Assembly: GCA_905221605.1 (NCBI GenBank)
Contig: CAJNDS010002739.1
Coordinates: forward strand, 110,600 to 174,599
Direction of reading: 5' to 3'
Length of the DNA stretch: 64,000 nt
DNA from: Symbiodinium natans
Taxonomy: Eukaryota > Sar > Dinophyceae > Suessiales > Symbiodiniaceae
The notes below the pieces were generated by a model. That model searched no databases, was not told where the DNA came from, and saw nothing but the letters and a program-made list of their open reading frames with translations. Of the stretch, positions 62,495 to 64,000 are shown piece by piece (the first letter of the stretch is position 1; every line of letters begins with the position of its first letter). The translations under genes were made by a program, and so were the position numbers.

Positions 62495-62942
62495 CAAGTC
62501 ATGTTGTGACTTCTCCTTGGATCCTTAGGTTTCTTCATGCAGCTATACACTTTTGCCGATAAAGGCGAAGAGATTCGGTTGTTGAGACGCCGAGCGTGGA
62601 GTTCCTTCAGACGCTTTCGCTCACGCTAGCCCGAGGCATCCAGCACACCCACACCTGCGCAGCGTCATATCGCATGGCGGTTGTTGTGAACCCTGCATGC
62701 TGCCTTCCACCTGGACTCCTGTTTGTTTCATGGACGGTTGTGCGGACGTTGCACTGGCGCTGCCTGGTGGTAAGGGCAATCGAAGCCGCGTCCTGCTTCC
62801 AGGTCCATCACGGGAGCTCTGCACACCTTCCGCAAGGTGCACTGCTCTGCCTCGTTCTGTCTTGCTCCCTGAACAGTCTACTGTACACAAGGTTTGGTCT
62901 GCATCAGCATGCAAGCTTGGTGACGTGGAGCATGATGTAGCC
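62495..62942. repeat. Dispersed repeat, copy 2
   Basis: Direct-orientation relative of 57690-58145, with the same succession of landmark words and scattered substitutions and short deletions. No terminal repeats or target duplications identified. Confidence 0.85.
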
Positions 62943-64000
62943 TAGGCGCTCAGTTCGGGAGAAATTGAGCAGAGTCTCTGAGCAGATCAGTGGAGAAGGT
63001 CGGGCAAGGAGGAAGGCACCTGGTGCGTAAGCAAATCGCCCCGGGGCGAGTTGTCGGGACAACAGGGGGGGAAGGGGCACGCGAAGCGGAGGGGCGAGCT
63101 GTGCGGACATCTGGTGCGGGGGCACGGACCCAGATCTAGCCCAAGACCAGGGTTACGAGCTTCTGGCTACGCCAAATCACAGCAAAAAGTGGATGCTACC
63201 CTACGACCTCAAAAGCACAGCACTGAAGAAACCATAGGTTGGGATCAAACCCTAAACCCTCAGCCCAAACCCCAAACTCAGCGCCCTGAAACCTAAGACC
63301 GCCCCCAAAAAACCTGGCAGATGGAGGGGCAGAGTTTGGAGCACTCCAGAAATCGGGGAGTAAAAGGGTTCGGTTTAGGGGTTCAGGGTTTTGGGGTTGA
63401 GGGAAAAGGAGGTTGAAGGGCTTGGGGCTGGGAACACACTGAAAAGGGACTGAGTTTAACCCATCCCCAGCTCTCAAGGTTGCAATCGTTGGGCCTGCCG
63501 GGGTCCGTCGTTCAGATAACTGACCAGATGGTTTAGGGTTTAGATGGGTTTAGGGTTTAGGGCTACGAAGGCCAGCTTTGCAGCAGGCTTGGGCATCATG
63601 CTGCTTAGAAGCCATGATGGGCTTGTGGGTTTGCAGGCGTCTCCGGCTTCTGGTTTTTGCTTCAAAGGCCCACAGCCTTCCTTAACAAAAGACCCCAAAC
63701 GACAACCAGCCTAGCCCTAAAGATCCCTAAAGCCCGTTATAAGCGCCTTTGCGGTTCTGAACTGAAATCCCTGCAACTGGCAGGAACGGGCGCTGGCACG
63801 GCAGAGGGAGCAGTGGAAGCCTTACACTGAGCGGCCTGAGTGGTTTGGGGCACCCGGCTTCAGGATTTGGGGGGTTTGGGGTTTAGGGTTTAGGGTTTAG
63901 GGTTTAGGGTCATCAGGGCCTCGTGAACATGAACACCTGCAGGGATCCCATACAAAAAGGATCCCACAAATTGGGAACAATGGCCATTGGTTTCAAGGGC
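62943..64000. other. No recognisable gene; TTTAGGG tracts
   Basis: Telomere-like tracts at ~63246-63262 (CCCTAAA orientation), 63528-63562 and 63869-63911 (TTTAGGG orientation), separated by unique sequence. Confidence 0.5.

Overview
This window reads as nuclear DNA of a dinoflagellate. I infer a Suessiales/Symbiodiniaceae-like genome but cannot name the species. The clues are: (i) genes broken into short exons whose introns often start with GC or GA instead of GT and end in AG followed by a G; (ii) a relic of the dinoflagellate spliced leader at 26637-26658; (iii) many interstitial CCCTAAA/TTTAGGG tracts; (iv) dense retroelements and their wreckage, satellites and homopolymer runs. No tRNA, rRNA, CRISPR array or prokaryote-like operon was recognised.

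Layout. 75-3738 (minus) is an intron-rich short-chain dehydrogenase/reductase gene whose 3' end lies beyond the window edge. 6.0-11.5 kb holds broken retroelements: an APE-type LINE endonuclease, a restriction-like-endonuclease LINE 3' end, a non-LTR reverse transcriptase, and two copia scraps. 13.4-14.0 kb is telomere-like repeat mixed with poly-C/poly-G, and 15.0-15.8 kb is a minisatellite. 16381-25828 is a complete, young Ty1/copia element with 400-bp LTRs, a perfect 5-bp target duplication and one 2829-codon gag-pol frame. Its C-terminus carries a methyltransferase-like domain, and a second 464-codon frame lies inside gag-pol. 27.5-28.5 kb is tandem repeats. 31653-33757 is a spliced PAF-acetylhydrolase-like gene. 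37.5-40.2 kb is a ~260-bp satellite with an inserted MITE-like segment.

44923-53330 is a complete tyrosine-recombinase retrotransposon (DIRS/PAT/Ngaro class) with split direct repeats: A1 - ORF1 - gag - (methyltransferase-like + RT + RNase H) - B1A2 - tyrosine recombinase - B2. It sits precisely inside a CCCTAAA tract, and both junctions plus the internal B1A2 junction share a TAA core, so its integration can be read from the sequence. This element, and the methyltransferase-like domains in both intact retroelements, are the main discoveries.

53.4-53.8 kb carries cytochrome b5 exons, and 55.1-56.9 kb carries sulfotransferase-like exons. A plausible downstream exon of the cytochrome b5 gene at 57371-57429 would make the two genes interleave. 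The remaining ~7 kb holds a two-copy dispersed repeat, a (CAG)~46 tract and more TTTAGGG tracts.

Exon structures were deduced by eye from protein-family motifs, phase agreement and splice dinucleotides. They are inferences unless stated otherwise.
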